A DNA stretch of 64,000 bases from Delphinus delphis (GCF_949987515.2 NC_082689.1:4530001-4594000); one strand, 5' to 3'; numbered from the stretch's first letter, positions 24,503-38,031 are shown. Notes: generated by a model from the sequence alone, not told the origin. Translations and numbers: made by a program.

Positions 24503-25066
24503 TTGCTAGGACTGCTCTAACAAGTACCACAGTAGGGCAGCTTAAACAGCAGAAAAGTACTGTCTCCCAGTTCTGGAGGCCGGAAGTCCAACGCCACGGT
24601 GTCAGCAGTGTTGGTTGCTTCCTCCTGGAGGCTCTGAGAAGGAATCTGTTGGCTGTAGCCTAAGAGCCCCTTCAAGCCCCCACCTCTGTCCTGCTCCCTG
24701 GACTTGTCAGTCCTCCCCTGCCAGGATGCTGAGCTGCCCTGGGGCTCACGTGGCCTAAACTGGCCTCTTCCCCTCATCCCTCGTCTTGTCCCCTGGTGGT
24801 TTGCTGGCGATCCTTGACTTCTGCTGTATCACCCCATCTCTGCCTTCAGACCTGACGTGACCTCCTCCCTGTGTGTGTGTCTGTGTCCGAACTTCCCCTT
24901 TCTATAAAGGACACCAGTGTGTTGGATCAGGACCCACCCTAACAACCTCGGCTTCATTAACTACATCTGCAGCGATCCTATTTCCAAACAGGGTCACATT
25001 CTGAGATACTGGAGGTTAGGCTTTGACATACGGATTTTTAAGGGGACACAATCCTACCCATAACAC
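24503..25066 (-). mobile_element. MLT1-type solitary LTR (ERVL-MaLR), antisense
   Basis: Read on the minus strand this gives the usual MaLR LTR phrases, including the 'cctatttccaaacagggtca' complement and 'ccagttctggaggccggaag' (the 'cttc..cctccagaactg' end). It is a non-coding LTR with no internal retroviral genes, so an ancient solo LTR left by recombination. The exact subfamily was not determined. Confidence 0.7.
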
Positions 25067-26675
25067 AGTCCTGTTTCTTTCTTTTCCCGCTGTTGTCCTA
25101 GGTTTCCTTGCCCTTTTTCATGCTTTCTATCTCTAACATCTCTTCATCTGTTTCCTTCTTCCCTCGCTCGTGGAAGACCTGGTGTCTGTGCAGGGAACCC
25201 TGAAGTCTCTAAATTCTGAATGAGTCCGTGGGAGGGGCTTATGGCTTCCATGCTGGGCAATAGCAACACGTAGTAACACACTTTCAGAATGAGTCTCCTC
25301 ACTTGGCAAAGGGTCGTTCCTTCTATCAGAACCAACAGCCAACAGTTCAACTTCCTTCGTCTAAGTCTAGAAAATATGGCGCATCTGGGTATTAACTTGG
25401 ATTTACTTAAGCAGGAAAATGGGGTCACTTTTATGCCCCCCCAATGTCATGTTTACAGCAATAAGTGCTGGATTTAACGGTGGCTGCAGGATCCCTTCCT
25501 GCTCTAGTGAAGGCGAAATGAACCACTCTTCTATTTATTACCTGCTCATTAAAAAGCGTGCAGATCGGAAGCCATAATAGATGCTTTCATTATCACTCAT
25601 TTCCCTCACCAAGACCATTGCCCTTGCCAAGGACTTTCTTTCATGCGGAGGCTTTGAAAGGCTGTGGCCCACAACAAAACAGCAATCATGATCTGGATTT
25701 TAACTCTCATGTTCTTAGCATTTGAAAATGCTCTAAAGCCGTTGATATTTTCAGGATTTCATAGACGCCCACATGTATTTCTTCAGTGTTTTCTTACACG
25801 CATAAAGGCATTTGTTTTACATATATAACATTGAAAGCTCTGCAGATCCATACATGTTATGAAAAGAAAAAGTCAGGAGGAAACAACATCAAGAGATTGT
25901 GATTCGTTTATCGAATATTTTTCCTTCAGATTCAGGTACAAATCAAGAGAGAATCGTATGAGCATGTAAAAGTCCATCCTCATGACAAGTGAAGGCGGCA
26001 AAGTAATTTTCGTGTGACCTTATCTAAATTAGTTAGAAAATAACACTTCAGATTTATGACTAGTTACAATGAAGCTCTTGGATGCCTTCTAATTAAACCT
26101 GTAAAGATTTATTTCGATATTATTCCTTCGGTAATCCTTTAAAAACGATAAAAATGTTAATGACTATCACCCTCAAAAGGAGACGTTTCTGTTTGTCCTA
26201 AATTAGACTCAGATCCTACCTTTCAACTGATTGCATTTCAGGATCAGATTTACACGGCTTCAATACAAATTTCACATCCATCTTAAGTAAGTTATTTTTA
26301 AAGTTTGTGCAAATGTTAGACATAATCTCTTGGAATAGAAATTAAACCAAACATACGTTGTATGTTCTTCATGTTAGAACTTCGCTCTTCACATATTCAA
26401 CATTCAGAGGTGATTTTTTAAAATAGTGGGAGGTTAGTATCATACTGAACATAATTCTCAGCTATTGTAGCGAGTATAGAAATGTTTTTGTGGCTGGACA
26501 GTTTCTCTTCAAGCCTTTATCTGAGAAGTTCTTTATAATGACTCTGCGTAATATAATTATATTTGCTCAGAAATGTTAAATTTGTATCCTGTGTTAATTT
26601 TGCAAGTGTCCAAATTATGCAACTCAGAGTAGCGTAGTTTCCCATTCATTTGTCCTCTATTTTTTTTCTCCCCAG

Positions 26676-26783
26676 GTGACTACAGCTACCTGGGGAGTAC
26701 TCTTCGCCAGATGTCCACAGAACCCATGCCTTCCCTCCTGGATGTCCGACAGCTCATCACCCTGTATGGGATCCTGCCGCTAG
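26676..26783 (+). CDS. IQCA1: IQCA1 exon, window exon 3
   Basis: A 108-base exon, phase 1 in and phase 1 out. It encodes (G)[20 protein letters not shown], continuing [15 protein letters not shown] and the first base of glycine. This segment leads into the AAA fold; the '[18 protein letters not shown]' wording is a strong IQCA1 marker. The acceptor is a good polypyrimidine tract ending 'ctccccag', the donor is 'taggtaagg'. Since length and phases are multiples of three, skipping this exon would keep the frame (loss of 36 residues), so it could be an alternative cassette exon; nothing in the sequence shows that it is. Confidence 0.95.
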   Translation: MTTATWGVLFARCPQNPCLPSWMSDSSSPCMGSCR

Positions 26784-28682
26784 GTAAGGACTCCACTTGC
26801 CCTGCTGTGCCTTTGCTAGTAGCAGGCGTGTCTGCTCATGTGTTCCAGGTCGTCATCAGTGTGCATTGCAGCTTACCTCTTCTACTGAGAATTGTGAGTG
26901 AGGGTCGTTCTGCTGGGCTAGAGCATCCTGGAGCACAGAAAGGTACCGCCCAGGAAGCATATCTGTAGCACCTTTGAATGTCTGGTTAGCATTCTGAAGG
27001 TCCTGGAAGCTGTCATCTGGAGAGATGATGACCGAGGCAAGCACCCGCGATTCAAAGCGACCAAATTAGACAAAGGCTGAGGTTAGGCTTACCTGTTACA
27101 CACAGGCTCTGTCACTGGGTCCTTAACAGAGCCGGCCCTTCGGGAGTCAGTGAAAGTGTATTTCTTGGATCTAAAGAATCAAGGCTCTGCCAGTTTCCAC
27201 GGAGATTCAATCATGGTTGTTCAGACAGACGGACCAGAGTCTGCAGAAAAGTCGGGGCTCTCCGTAACAGATACCCACTCCTCTCGTTCACTTTTATTTA
27301 TGTTTTCATGACTGTGTCACCTGGGGCAGGGGCAGGAACTCCAGCCAGGCCGTGCTCTGATGACCGTTCTGAGCTAGAAGTCGCATTTTGTTTATTTAAT
27401 TTGCTTCAAAGTAAGATGGGAATCGTTTGGACACTTCTCACCTTATTCCACTTTGACTTAAAGAAGAACTTAAACCTATTGGCCAGAAATAGTTCATTCT
27501 TCTTTCAACTTCATGTCAGAAGCAGTCAGTAGAATAGGGGTCAACATAAATAAGATACATATATAACACAGTATATAGTACTTGGGGATCAACATAATTT
27601 GGGGTCAACAGAATCAATATACAATATTTAATGGGGTCTGCGTAAATAAAATAAACAGATGAGCCCTCAAACCTCATCGCAGAGTGATGGAAGGCAGTGG
27701 AGCCAAGGACATCAAGGGGTGTCAAGATTTTAAGGGAACTCCTCCCAGGTGAGCGCGTGGTGTGTTTGCATCCTCCACTGGCAGATACAAGGCGATGGGT
27801 GTCGTCTCCAAGCTGACCTGAGGGTTCTGGAAGAAGCGGGCCTGGGAGGCGTCCCACTGGACCCTCCGTTTGTCAATGAGAAACCTGAAGTCTCCCTGGT
27901 GGCTGACCCGCCCAACCAGGCCCCAGAATCAGCGGGGCTTTTTTTCTCGTGACGGGTTCATGAGTTTGCACTGTACAAACAAGTCAGACAGAGAAGTTCG
28001 CTCACACAGCAGCCTGCCAGGGCTTCGTCTAAATTTCATACGTCTAAACTAGTATCCGGGCACAAAAGGGAATGTGTTTGTTGGTCTGATTATTCAGGTC
28101 ACCCCTGCCAGGACTAGGCAAGGCGGCCACTTGGAAGAGGGCACTGAGGACACACCGCAAGGCCACTTCCCACCCTGCCAGGCAACAAAGCTCGCACCGG
28201 CCCCCAGGGTTCCAGGAGCCTCGGCCAGGGCTCCCAGGACGAGCTGTGAACTTTCAAAGCCACAAGGGCAGTGAGGGAATGCCCAGGAAGCATCTGGTCA
28301 GCATTCACCCGCTCACTGCCCCCCGCCCCGGAATGTCACTGTCCCTGCAGTGTGGAGGGAGAGAGGGAAGCGCGGGGGGAGGGCGCTCACGGAGCAGAAG
28401 CTGCGTTTTATGTGCGGTTTCATTTCCCAGCGGAGGGGGACGTTGAACAGCTCTCACAGATGAGTAAGCCTTTCCAAGATGTTGAGGAACTTTCTCCAAG
28501 TCCGAGGTTGGAAGGGACAGAGCTGGGCTCAGGACACGGAACACTGGCTTCCTCGTGACTCTTTAAGCCTCCGAAAGTTGAAAAGGGTGAACGCACAAAA
28601 GCCTGGAAATTTCCTCTGTCTCTTAGCAATTCTAGGCAATTTGTACAACTGCCCTTGAAAGGCGAGATGAGCAGCTAGAGCC

Positions 28683-29651
28683 ATGGACGCCGTGGCAGGT
28701 CTGTCCCCAGCAACTCCCCGGCCCCTCCCTGCCCTGCCGTCTGATGAGCTGTCCAGAGGCCAGCGAGGCACCGGCGCAGAAGCCTTTCTGGACCTCCCTC
28801 TCCACCTCTGCACGGCGCTGGTGACCACCCCCTTCCTTCTGGAAAGTCACATCCCTGGGGTAGATGACGTGTCCGGGTCTCCCCCGCCTGTGCCCCTCCC
28901 CCAGCGCTGTCCTCCCCTCCCTCCACCCCTTCCGGAACTCTCCTGGCCCCCTGGCTTCGGCCACCACTCTAACCCCCATCATCTTCCAGGGACCCTGCCA
29001 GCTGGCGTCACTCTCCGCCCCACCCCCTTGCTGACCCCAGCTACCTCGCAGCCAGAATCATCTGACCTTCCACTGCAGGCTGTGGTCACTGCGCCCCACC
29101 CCCTTGCTGACCCCAGCTACCTCGCCAACCAGAATCATCCGCCCCCCCAGGACCTGCCTGACCTTCCGCTGCAGGCTGTGGTCACTGCGCCCCACCCCCT
29201 TGCTGACCCCAGCTACCTCGCCAACCAGAATCATCTGCCCCCCCAGGACCTGCCTGACCTTCCGCTGCAGGCTGTGGTCACTGCTCCGCCCCACCCCCTT
29301 GCTGACCTCAGCTACCTCGCCAACCAGAATCGTCCGCCCCCCCAGGACCTGCCTGACCTTCGCTGCAGGCTGTGGTCACTGCGCCCCCTACTTGCATCCT
29401 TCTCAGACGCCCCCTTCCACCCTGCCCACTCTTCACCGGCCAGCCCAGACGCAGCCCCTCTCTCTGAAGTCCGGTCTGACTCACCCCCATGCACCCACCT
29501 CATCCCCCAAATGGGAAGTCCTTTCTTCCCTGAATCTCTGTCTCCCTCACGGATCTTAGCACGGATCTTTTCCTCCCCTTCTAGTTACTTCTCAAGTTTA
29601 GCTCCCCCCGGCCATGAACTCTTTACAGCAAATCCTGGCTCTTCCGCATGA
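28683..29651 (+). other. Intronic 322-codon open reading frame (status unknown)
   Basis: An ATG with a strong Kozak-like context (gagccATGG) opens a proline-rich frame of 322 codons lying wholly inside an IQCA1 intron. The middle (codons ~110-235) is built from the 96-bp tandem repeat, which keeps the frame because 96 is a multiple of three. The composition is Pro/Leu/Ser/His-rich, with no domain, signal peptide or membrane segment that I recognise. Low-stop, C-rich sequence is the simplest explanation. I do not claim a gene. Confidence 0.2.
29003..29395 (+). repeat. Minisatellite, 96-bp unit, about four copies
   Basis: The phrase 'ctgaccttcc[a/g]ctgcagg' recurs at 29062, 29158, 29254 and 29353, that is at spacings of 96, 96 and 99 bases. 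The third spacing carries a 3-base addition ('ctccgcc' in place of 'cgcc'). A partial copy precedes the first and the last copy degenerates after 29395. Copies differ by only a few bases, which suggests recent tandem duplication. Confidence 0.93.
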
Positions 29652-30289
29652 GCGGCCCCCAGCCGAGGCCACAAACTGAGCCCTCAGTTATCCAGGTGTT
29701 GAGCGGGAGACGGGAAGAATGGCATCTCTCTGCTGCTGTGGAAAACGAGGTCTGCTTCACCGTAACACATTGCCGTTTCCCACGCTAACCACAATGGAAG
29801 CGTGCCCGTTTAGCTTCATTTTAAAGAGAACTTGCTCCAAACTACCTTCCAAGTTTTTGCAGAGTGTAGTAGGTAACTATAAAAATTTGTTTCTAATGAT
29901 GAGATAAATTCCCTAAGTCTTGTCAATCACACAAGAAAAATGAAAGAGAAGCACAATAATAATTAGAATGTTGATATGTTTACAGCTGATCCAGAAGAGC
30001 CCAGCAGCTGACCCAAAGCAAACTAGTGTGATAGCCGACGTTCCAATCACAGCCTTCTGCAGGATTTCATTCTGTTCACTCTCTAATTACTTAGCGCCGA
30101 CGTCTGCTCTGCTCGTGTTCAGGATGGTGGAAGAAATCAAGCCCGAGTTCCAATCTGGGCTCGAAGGAGATGGGCGATGAGGTTGAGAGCACAGGGCAGG
30201 GACCTCTGCGTGACCTAATAATTCACGTCCTTTATTATCAAGGGTCAGGTTGACTCTGCCCCTACCGACAGACTAGAAACCAGGACAGA

Positions 30290-30480
30290 CGAAACCAACA
30301 GGGACCGACTGCATAGCACAGGGAACTCTGCTCAATATTCTATAATAACGCGTACGAGAAAAGGACTTGGAAAAGAATAGGTACATGTATATGTGTAACT
30401 GAATCACTCTGTTGTATACCTGAAACCAACACATGGTTAATCAACTATACTCCAACATAAAATAAAAATTTAAAAAAAAA
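30290..30480 (+). mobile_element. 5'-truncated L1 3' end, cetartiodactyl type
   Basis: The phrases 'gactgcatagcacagggaac', 'gtatacctgaaaccaacaca' and 'aatcaactatactccaacat', then an A-rich tail, are those of the artiodactyl L1 3' UTR. Sense orientation. The same family is found antisense at 60315-60530. Confidence 0.75.
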
Positions 30481-30800
30481 GCCAGGCTGCTGCTGCCTGG
30501 ATCTTGTTTTTTCCCCCTTTCCCCCTGCATCTTCCTGTCCGTCGCACATTCGTCTTCCTGAGCCTTCATAGGCTGTAGTGCTGCTGAGAAGCAGAGAAAC
30601 CCCCAGCCCTTCCCCCAAAGTGCCAGAGGTTAGTTACCGCAGGAACGTCCTCTAAAATTACGAGTGTGGAGGGAATGCTGGGGTGAGGGGTGAGAGAGAA
30701 GCAATGTACTGAACACCCAAGGAGACCTGACAGCTCCACCTTGACATACAAATCAAAGGTGTCACGGAGCTGGCTGAGACAGGAGGCGTGCCCCTGGTGA

Positions 30801-31250
<450 letters not shown>

Positions 31251-31639
31251 TAGGCAGACATGCACATCCCTCTTAAACTTCCCCATTGCATCCTCCTGTA
31301 AATTACTTTATTATTGCATCTGGCTGAGCGTCCAACAACCAGACACAGCTCCTTTCTTTGCGTAAACGCCCTCCTGTGCCATTCAGATCAGCCTCCTCCT
31401 GCCACAGGAATCCTTCCTGCAGCGATCACAGGTCTCGTTAAAAATCAAATCCTTTTTCAGCCCACCTCCCTCCAATAGTGGCATCAGATGTTTGCATTTG
31501 GGGGTATTTTTTCTCACGTGGCATACATTGAGGTCAGCTTCTCACACAGGAGATAAAGGAGGAACCCACAGGAAGCTAAGCTGACCACAGTAGTGTAGAT
31601 ATTCAATTATAACCCAGTGCCAGAGGATGCCATGTCCTC

Positions 31640-31760
31640 GAAGGTGCATACACAACCCAGCACTGTGATCTTAGATAAGCTCTTCACCTGCCTGGGTCTC
31701 TGTTTTATCGTCGCTGAAATGAAGGAGTCAAACCAAATGATACTGTCAGCCCTAGAAGCA
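31640..31760 (+). mobile_element. Possible MIR fragment
   Basis: Wording 'gtgatcttagataagctctt', 'cctgggtctctgttttatcg' and 'ctgaaatgaaggag' fits the central MIR region. Strongly diverged. Confidence 0.4.
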
Positions 31761-32369
31761 ATGCTTCTCTGATACAGTTTAGATATAGACGATGATGAAG
31801 ATACATCAGTGGGTGGATGGATGATAGATAACAGATAGCTGGATAGATAGAGACACAGTATACATACGTACACTTGAGGATTACCAAGCTTTAGAGCATT
31901 CTGATACTCTGTATTTGATATTAAAACTTCACAGGATTTCATTTTCATTTGTTTGAGTCCCTCAAGGTTGTCCTTAGGCTGTTCAGTTCGTTTTCAGTTG
32001 CTAGCATGTCCGATAAGCCAGCTTTTACTATATCAAAATGTACGCGGAGCAAGGACTGTCCGGTACTTGGGGCTAGATGTTAGCTCTGCCTCTGCTTTCA
32101 GGGGAGATGGTTACACACGAGCAGCCGCTCGTAGAAATGGTTCCTTTTCCGTCTCCTCCTAACAGCCCCAGGGAGGAAGTGATGGCAGCAGGGTTTCCTC
32201 TCCCAGCCACATGGACCCCACGCTGCGCAAGTTAGGACATGCCCCCCCCCCCCCGCACTTTCGTCCCTTGCTTGTCCTGAAGGAATCCATGGAGAGAGAA
32301 GTTTGGGGAGCTGGGAGGTGAGAAGAAGAAGGAGGGTGGGGAATAAAGAGCGAGCATTAAGCTATTTAA

Positions 32370-32560
32370 TAGAGCGCCCCATACACGCTAAATGCTCCAT
32401 GTCTTGTGTCATTGGATTTGATCTTCACGGCAGCCCAGTGAAGAGTTCATTCTCATCCCCATTTTACAGATAAAGAAACTGGGGCTCTGAAAGGTTAAGT
32501 AACTTGCCCAAGGCCACCGAGATCAAGTGGCTGAGCAGAGTTCAAACCTAGACCTTTCTC
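32370..32560 (-). mobile_element. MIR SINE
   Basis: The minus-strand MIR core is seen on the plus strand as 'cattttacagataaagaaac', 'ggttaagtaacttgcccaag' and 'gagttcaaacctagacc'. Confidence 0.8.
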
Positions 32561-33461
32561 TTCCTGACCCTCCTGCACTATTTTTATTAAGGTAAAATTT
32601 ACATACAGTGACATGCACAGATCTGAAATATGCATATTAAGTGTGAACTTTGAAGAAATGGATACAAATGTGTCACCACCATTTTCATGTGCTTTTTGGT
32701 CCTCGTATAACTTCTTTTCTGAAATGTCTGTCCAAGTCATTTGCCTGCTTTTCCCTGGGCTGCTGGCCTTGAGATTTGGAAGAGTTCTTTATGTATTCTG
32801 GATCCAAGTTCTTTGTGGGACACACATAGGGCAAATGTTTCCTCTCATTCTCTGACTTGCTTTTTCGTTTTCTATTTTTTTTTGTTGTTTACTTGTCCTA
32901 TCAGTTACTGAGAGGGGGTATTAAAACCTCCACCTATGATTGTGGAATTCTTTATTTCTCCTTTTAGTTCTGTTGGGTTTTGCCTCACATATGCTGAAGC
33001 TCTGGTATGCATAAGATGTATCCACACTTAGGATGTTATGTCTTCCTGATGGGTTATTTTATCATTATGAAATGTCCCTTTTTGTCTCTAACAATACTCC
33101 TTATATTGAAGTCTACCCAGTCTGATATTAATGGTGCCACATCAGCTTTCTTTATACTCTTTTATTTTCAATGTCTTTAGAGTTAAAATGCCTTTTTGTG
33201 GATAGCACATACTTGAGTCTTGCTTTCTTATCCAATCTGACAATATCTACCATTGAATTGGAGCATTTGCTCCCTTTACAATTATTCCCATGGTTGAGTT
33301 AGGTCTCCTGTTTTGCTGTGTGTTCTCCATTTGTCCCACTTATTTATTTCTCCTTCTTTGGGGTAAAGTCAGTACTTTTTATTATTTTATTTGAATTCCT
33401 CAATTGTCTTTTTAGCAATGACTCTTATTTTTCAGTGACTGCTCTACAAATTACAATAGTC

Positions 33462-33680
33462 TTTTTTTTTTTTTTTTTTTTTTTTTTTGCGGTACACGGG
33501 CCTCTCACTGCTGTGGCCTCTCCCGTTGCGGAGCACTGGCTCCGGACGCGCAGGCTCAGCGGCCATGGCTCACGGGCCCAGCCGCTCCGCGGCATGTGGG
33601 ATCTTCCCAGACCGGGGCACGAACTCGTATCCCCTGCATCGGCAGGCGGACTCTCAACCACTGCGCCACCAGGGAAGCCC
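33462..33680 (-). mobile_element. CHR-type SINE, short form (copy 6)
   Basis: A T run of about 28, then 'gcggtacacgggcctctcac' and the end 'ccagggaagccc'. The target-site duplication is 'caatagtc' (33454-33461 and 33681-33688). It interrupts the antisense old L1. Confidence 0.93.
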
Positions 33681-34463
33681 CAATAGTCATTTTTAACGTA
33701 ACACAGCATTAATATTGTACTATTTTCCTTAAAATGTGAGAATCTTACAATATAATCCATTTATTATCCCTTGTCCTTTATGATTTTATCATACATTTTA
33801 CATCTAGAAATGTTGTCAACAATACAATAGAGTGTTATTATTTTTGCATTGAATAGTCATTTGTCTTTTAAAGAAATTCAGCAGAAAAATTTAATTTTAT
33901 ACTTACCCACACAGTTACCATTTTCAGTGCTTTCCATTCCTTTCTGCCAATCCAGGTTTCCATTTGGTGTCATTTCTCTTTCAGCTGCAGAACTTCTTTT
34001 ACATTTCTTTCAGTGCAGGTCTGCTGGCAAAACATTTTCTCAGCTTTCATTTTATTTTTAAATGTTTTTACATTGCCTCCATTTTTGAAGGATATTTTTG
34101 ATGGATATAGAATTCTGGGTTGACACATTTTTCTTTCAGCACTTTAAAGATGTTATTACATTGTCTCTGTAACTCCATTATTTCTGATGAAAAGTTGTCA
34201 AAAATTCAAATTATTGATCTCCTGTGTGTAATGTGTCAATATTCTCTGAATGGTTATAAGATTTTCTCTCTATCTTTGTTTTCATTCATTTGGCTATAAT
34301 GTGTCTAGATATTTTTGTTTGTTCTTTGTACTTTAACTACTTGTGGCTCACTGTGCTCATTGAAACTGTAAATATATGTTTTAAGCCAAATTTGGGAAAT
34401 TTGAGCCATTATTTACTCAAATATTTTTTCTGCCCCACTTTCTCGCCTCTCCTTCTGAGATAG

Positions 34464-34485
34464 ATATATATATATATATATATAT
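34464..34485. repeat. (TA)n microsatellite
   Basis: Run of about 11 TA units within the antisense old L1. Confidence 0.95.
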
Positions 34486-35439
34486 TTGACTGCTTCCTAT
34501 TGTTCCACAAGTCACTGAGGTTCTGTCTCTCTAGTTTCCACATTGGATAATTTCTATTAATCTACATTCAAGTTTACCTACCCTTTCTTCTACTATCTCC
34601 AATCTGCTATTAAACCTATCTCGTGGATTATTTTTTTGTGTTTCTGATACTTTGCTTTGCAGTTCTAGGATTTAAATTTGCTTATTCTTATAGATCTCTA
34701 TTTCTCTGTTGTAATTCTCCATCTGTTCATTCAATGTAGCTATCTTTTCTTTTAAGTCCTTGAACTCAGTGGTTGCCTTAGAGTCCTTATCTGCTAATTC
34801 CAATACTGTGTCATCTTGCGGTTTGTTTCTATTTGTTTTTTCTTGTCTATGTGTCACATGTTTCTGTTTCTTCATATGATTGATCATTTTTTATTGTACA
34901 TTAGACATTGTGGACGATACATTGCTGACTCTGAAGCATGCTAGGCTTGGTTCTATCAGGCAGTTAAGTTGCTGGCTGATCAGCTTGAACTTGCAGAGGT
35001 TTTGTTTTCTGTTTTGTTAGTGTGGGTGTATTTTGAGTTCGCCCTTAGTCCTGGAACCTTGTCTTTACTTTGAGGTCTAAAAGGACAGCTTGACGTGTTT
35101 ACCAAGCTCTTTTAACTTGGCAGAAGCTAAGGTATGTGCTCAATTAGTTTAGTTTTCCAGCTGTTGCTTTCCACTGAGCTTGTTGGAATCTTCCCCCATG
35201 CATGCACACTTGCAGGGTTACCCAAGAATTTGAAGATGAGCTGGAATTTGAAGCCCAGCAACCTGACTTGTGACCTCTGTGTACTTAACCACCAAGCTCA
35301 AAGCACTAAGTTCTTCAGAGGTAAAGTAAGAGAAACCCATCCTCTTGCCCAAAAGAACACCTAAATGCACTCATTCTAAATGCTGAATTTTGTTGACATT
35401 GTCAGGTAACCAACAGAAGCACATGAGTATAAAAATATT

Positions 35440-35650
35440 GGCATTTCGTGAGCATCTATATATCACAGACCTTACACTTCTCTCTGTTTTAACTCATTCA
35501 CTCCTCACAACAACCTTATGAGGTGGGCAATATTGTTATTCCCATTTTGCTGATAAGAAAACTGAGGTACAGAGCATTTACGTGATTTTCCTGGGTTGCA
35601 GTGCCGTGATGTGAGCCTGGTCAGTCTAGATGCAGAGGCTCCAGGTCTAA
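35440..35650 (-). mobile_element. MIR-type SINE
   Basis: Plus-strand wording 'actcctcacaacaaccttat', 'gaggtgggcaatattgttat' and 'aaaactgaggtacagagc' is the reverse complement of the MIR 3' half. Confidence 0.75.
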
Positions 35651-36769
35651 CAGCTGCATTATTCAGCCTCTGAATTAAGCCGCTCGTCTCCAGCCACCAA
35701 ATGGCTCAATTGCTCAGACTCCAGGACAGAGCCAAGGACATGATCATGATGTTCTCACTCTCAAGAAATTATTTGCTCGTGCCACTGAGAGGTTTGTCTT
35801 GATATCAGACGAGCTATCTTTGTATTAATTAGAATCACTGCAGACTGACATTATGTGGACCACAAAATGCTGGATGTCAGATTATCAAAATGTGGAACAG
35901 TACATGCATCCGCCTAGACCACTCCACGTCGGAGGACCTGACACACACCTCATTTACTGTGTATATAGCCGATTAATGAAAGACCAAGAGGTCTCTGGAG
36001 TGAAAGTCATTCATTTAAAGATCACGTACAGTGAGCCTCTGTGTCCTGGCAGGACTGACGGAGCAGCTATCTGCATTGCAAAGAGGTATTTGCCTTTAAT
36101 TAACCAAAGGAAAGAGGGATTTTATGGCTGTGCTGGTGAATCAGGGGCGGGAAGCTCCAGTGCGGTCCTGTTATGTGGGCCGGGGCCGCAGCAGCTTGAA
36201 GGCAGCAAAATATGGATCTGAGGCGTTTGCTGGAGAAGGTGAAATAACAGAAGGGCCCGATTACTCATCACGTCTTCTTATAAAGAATTCCTCTGACTGA
36301 ATTAATCTCGGCAGAGCAAAGAATGCAACGCGTAGGAAGCATCGTAATTTCGCTTCTGGCCGGAGGCATCTGCTTTGCCCGCAACACCCTGTGCACGTGA
36401 AAACACGCTGGCAAAATGAGTTTCTGATCTGTTTCCCAAGCACAAGTTCAAATCTGTCTTGTTCTCATTATTTTGGGAGGGTTCCTTTATTTTACACACG
36501 ATAACTCCAATGCATTCCTTGAAGAAATGCCTTTACCGTACCGGTTCACAAATGTTATTTAAAATTCTCTCTTCCAGCAAAGCTATATGTGGAAAGGAAT
36601 ATACATCTATTTAGCTAGGAAATATTAGAAATACATCTAACAGTTAAGAGACACGGGATAAATGATTAATATTTAATAGGTGTTTTACAGACTGAAGAAG
36701 TTATCAAGGCAGGGTGCCAGCCTCCTCAGGTGTTTATGATGGTCAGGCAGGGGATGGAGAAGCGGGGAA

Positions 36770-36970
36770 GACTCGTTGTCTGGCCAGAAGCTTTATACAC
36801 GCTTTCCCTTTTAATTGCCCCAATCCCTGATAGGCAGGAATTCATGTCTCCATTTTACAGACCAGAAAACTGAGGCTCAGGGTGCTTAATTCAACCAAAA
36901 ATACAAGAGAACTAAGGGGCTGGCATCTGGATTTAAGCCTAGATCTGACTCCAAAGCCATCACCTGGCCC
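36770..36970 (-). mobile_element. MIR SINE
   Basis: Plus-strand 'ctccattttacagaccagaa' then 'aactgaggctcagggtgctt' and 'ctggatttaagcctagatct' match the MIR core in reverse. Confidence 0.7.
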
Positions 36971-38031
36971 CCGGCTGGCCTCCAAGAGAGTGAAGGCTGT
37001 GTCGTGCCCGGCCCTGTGGAAGCTGGGCCCTCGTGGTGGCCCGAGTGCAAGGCCATTCCTGGGCCAGAGTGTCAGCGTACCCTTTTCAGCATGAGACATT
37101 TCAGCGTGAGAAGGTGAAGAAACTGGAGGCTGTAGCGTCCCGTTGGCAGCTCCCGCGGCACCCCACGCCCTCCTGATTTCCCCCTTCCCTGACCCTCCAG
37201 ACCGCCCATGAGCAGGCGGAGGGGAGGCCAGCAGCACCGGAGAGCAGGACAGAGCAGAGCGTCCTAATCCTGAGCTCTGGGTCCTGGGAGAGATGGTCCC
37301 TCCCTCCCCGGGGTCCTGGCTTCCTCCCTTTCCTCCTTTGTCAGAGGTCCGGCCACTGAGGGCTGGACTCAGAGGGAGACCTAAGAGAGCAGGGCTAACG
37401 AGGCCGCCCAGCCGGTGTCTGGGCCACGTGGCCCGTAGTGGCCGGCGAATCTGGACAAAAGAGCTGAGATGCTGCTCGTGCCTCAGCGCCACCCACCAGG
37501 GCTCCGTGCTGGGCTCCCAGCCAACGGCCGATGGCAGCTGGCCAAGGGATTTTGCCCAGATGTGCTGGTGTAAACAGCTGGCCCAGGAATCAGCAGATGG
37601 GGAGCCCAGCCAGTTACATCTCTGTAGCTCGTGGAGACTTATACTCCTGGTTAATAACCCAGACAAAGACATCGTGGCTGTTCGAGGATGATCTTCAAAA
37701 AACAACACACAGATGTACAATAAATGTAATAAATATGTTAGTCACCCTTTTCAAGGTGAAATTCAGTAAGGGTAAAGCAAAGACCTACACCTGGCCCCCC
37801 AAAACAGAGCTGCTCAAATGATAGAGGGGGTAAGAGAGGAGGGGGAGAGGAGAGGGAAACAGAGAAACAGAATTTAGCCCCTTTCGTGCAGCATCAGGTG
37901 TGGCAATACAGAAACTGGGGGCTGCTGCCCGTGAGCCCTCAGTGGGCTGCTATCAGAGAGTTGGGTCCCCTCCCGCTGGGTCGTGTAGACAGTTTCAGGT
38001 TGAAGAAGGGAACGCACGTAGGCAGCAAAAC

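Larger units (their letters stand above)
19022..26675 (+). other. IQCA1: IQCA1 intron (7.7 kb)
   Basis: Phase 1, donor 'gtaaag', acceptor 'tttctccccag'. It contains an L1-like remnant near 19760-20170, HAL1/L1 ORF1 debris (21060-22615) with a SINE, a MIR piece and an MLT1-type LTR. The stretches 22616-23440, 23561-24500 and 25070-26660 hold nothing I can name; the last is AT-rich single-copy-looking DNA. Confidence 0.75.
32575..35120 (-). mobile_element. Old antisense LINE-1 (L1M/HAL1-like), probably two fragments
   Basis: T-rich on the plus strand. 32575-32880 resembles an L1MC 3' region read backwards ('agttctttatgtattctgga'). 32890-33450 resembles the start of ORF2 backwards ('gtctgatattaatggtgcca'). 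34560-34900 resembles ORF1: the minus strand there encodes a short lysine/glutamate-rich coiled coil (34672-34887) of ORF1p type. A SINE is inserted at 33462-33680. Confidence 0.65.

Noticed and set aside
24503..25066. Possible endogenous retrovirus
   Set aside because: Only an ancient solitary MLT1-type LTR is visible; there is no internal retroviral gene region next to it.
36842..37720. 292-codon open frame on the minus strand
   Set aside because: It begins at a non-ATG codon, runs partly through a MIR and GC-rich intron sequence, and resembles nothing.
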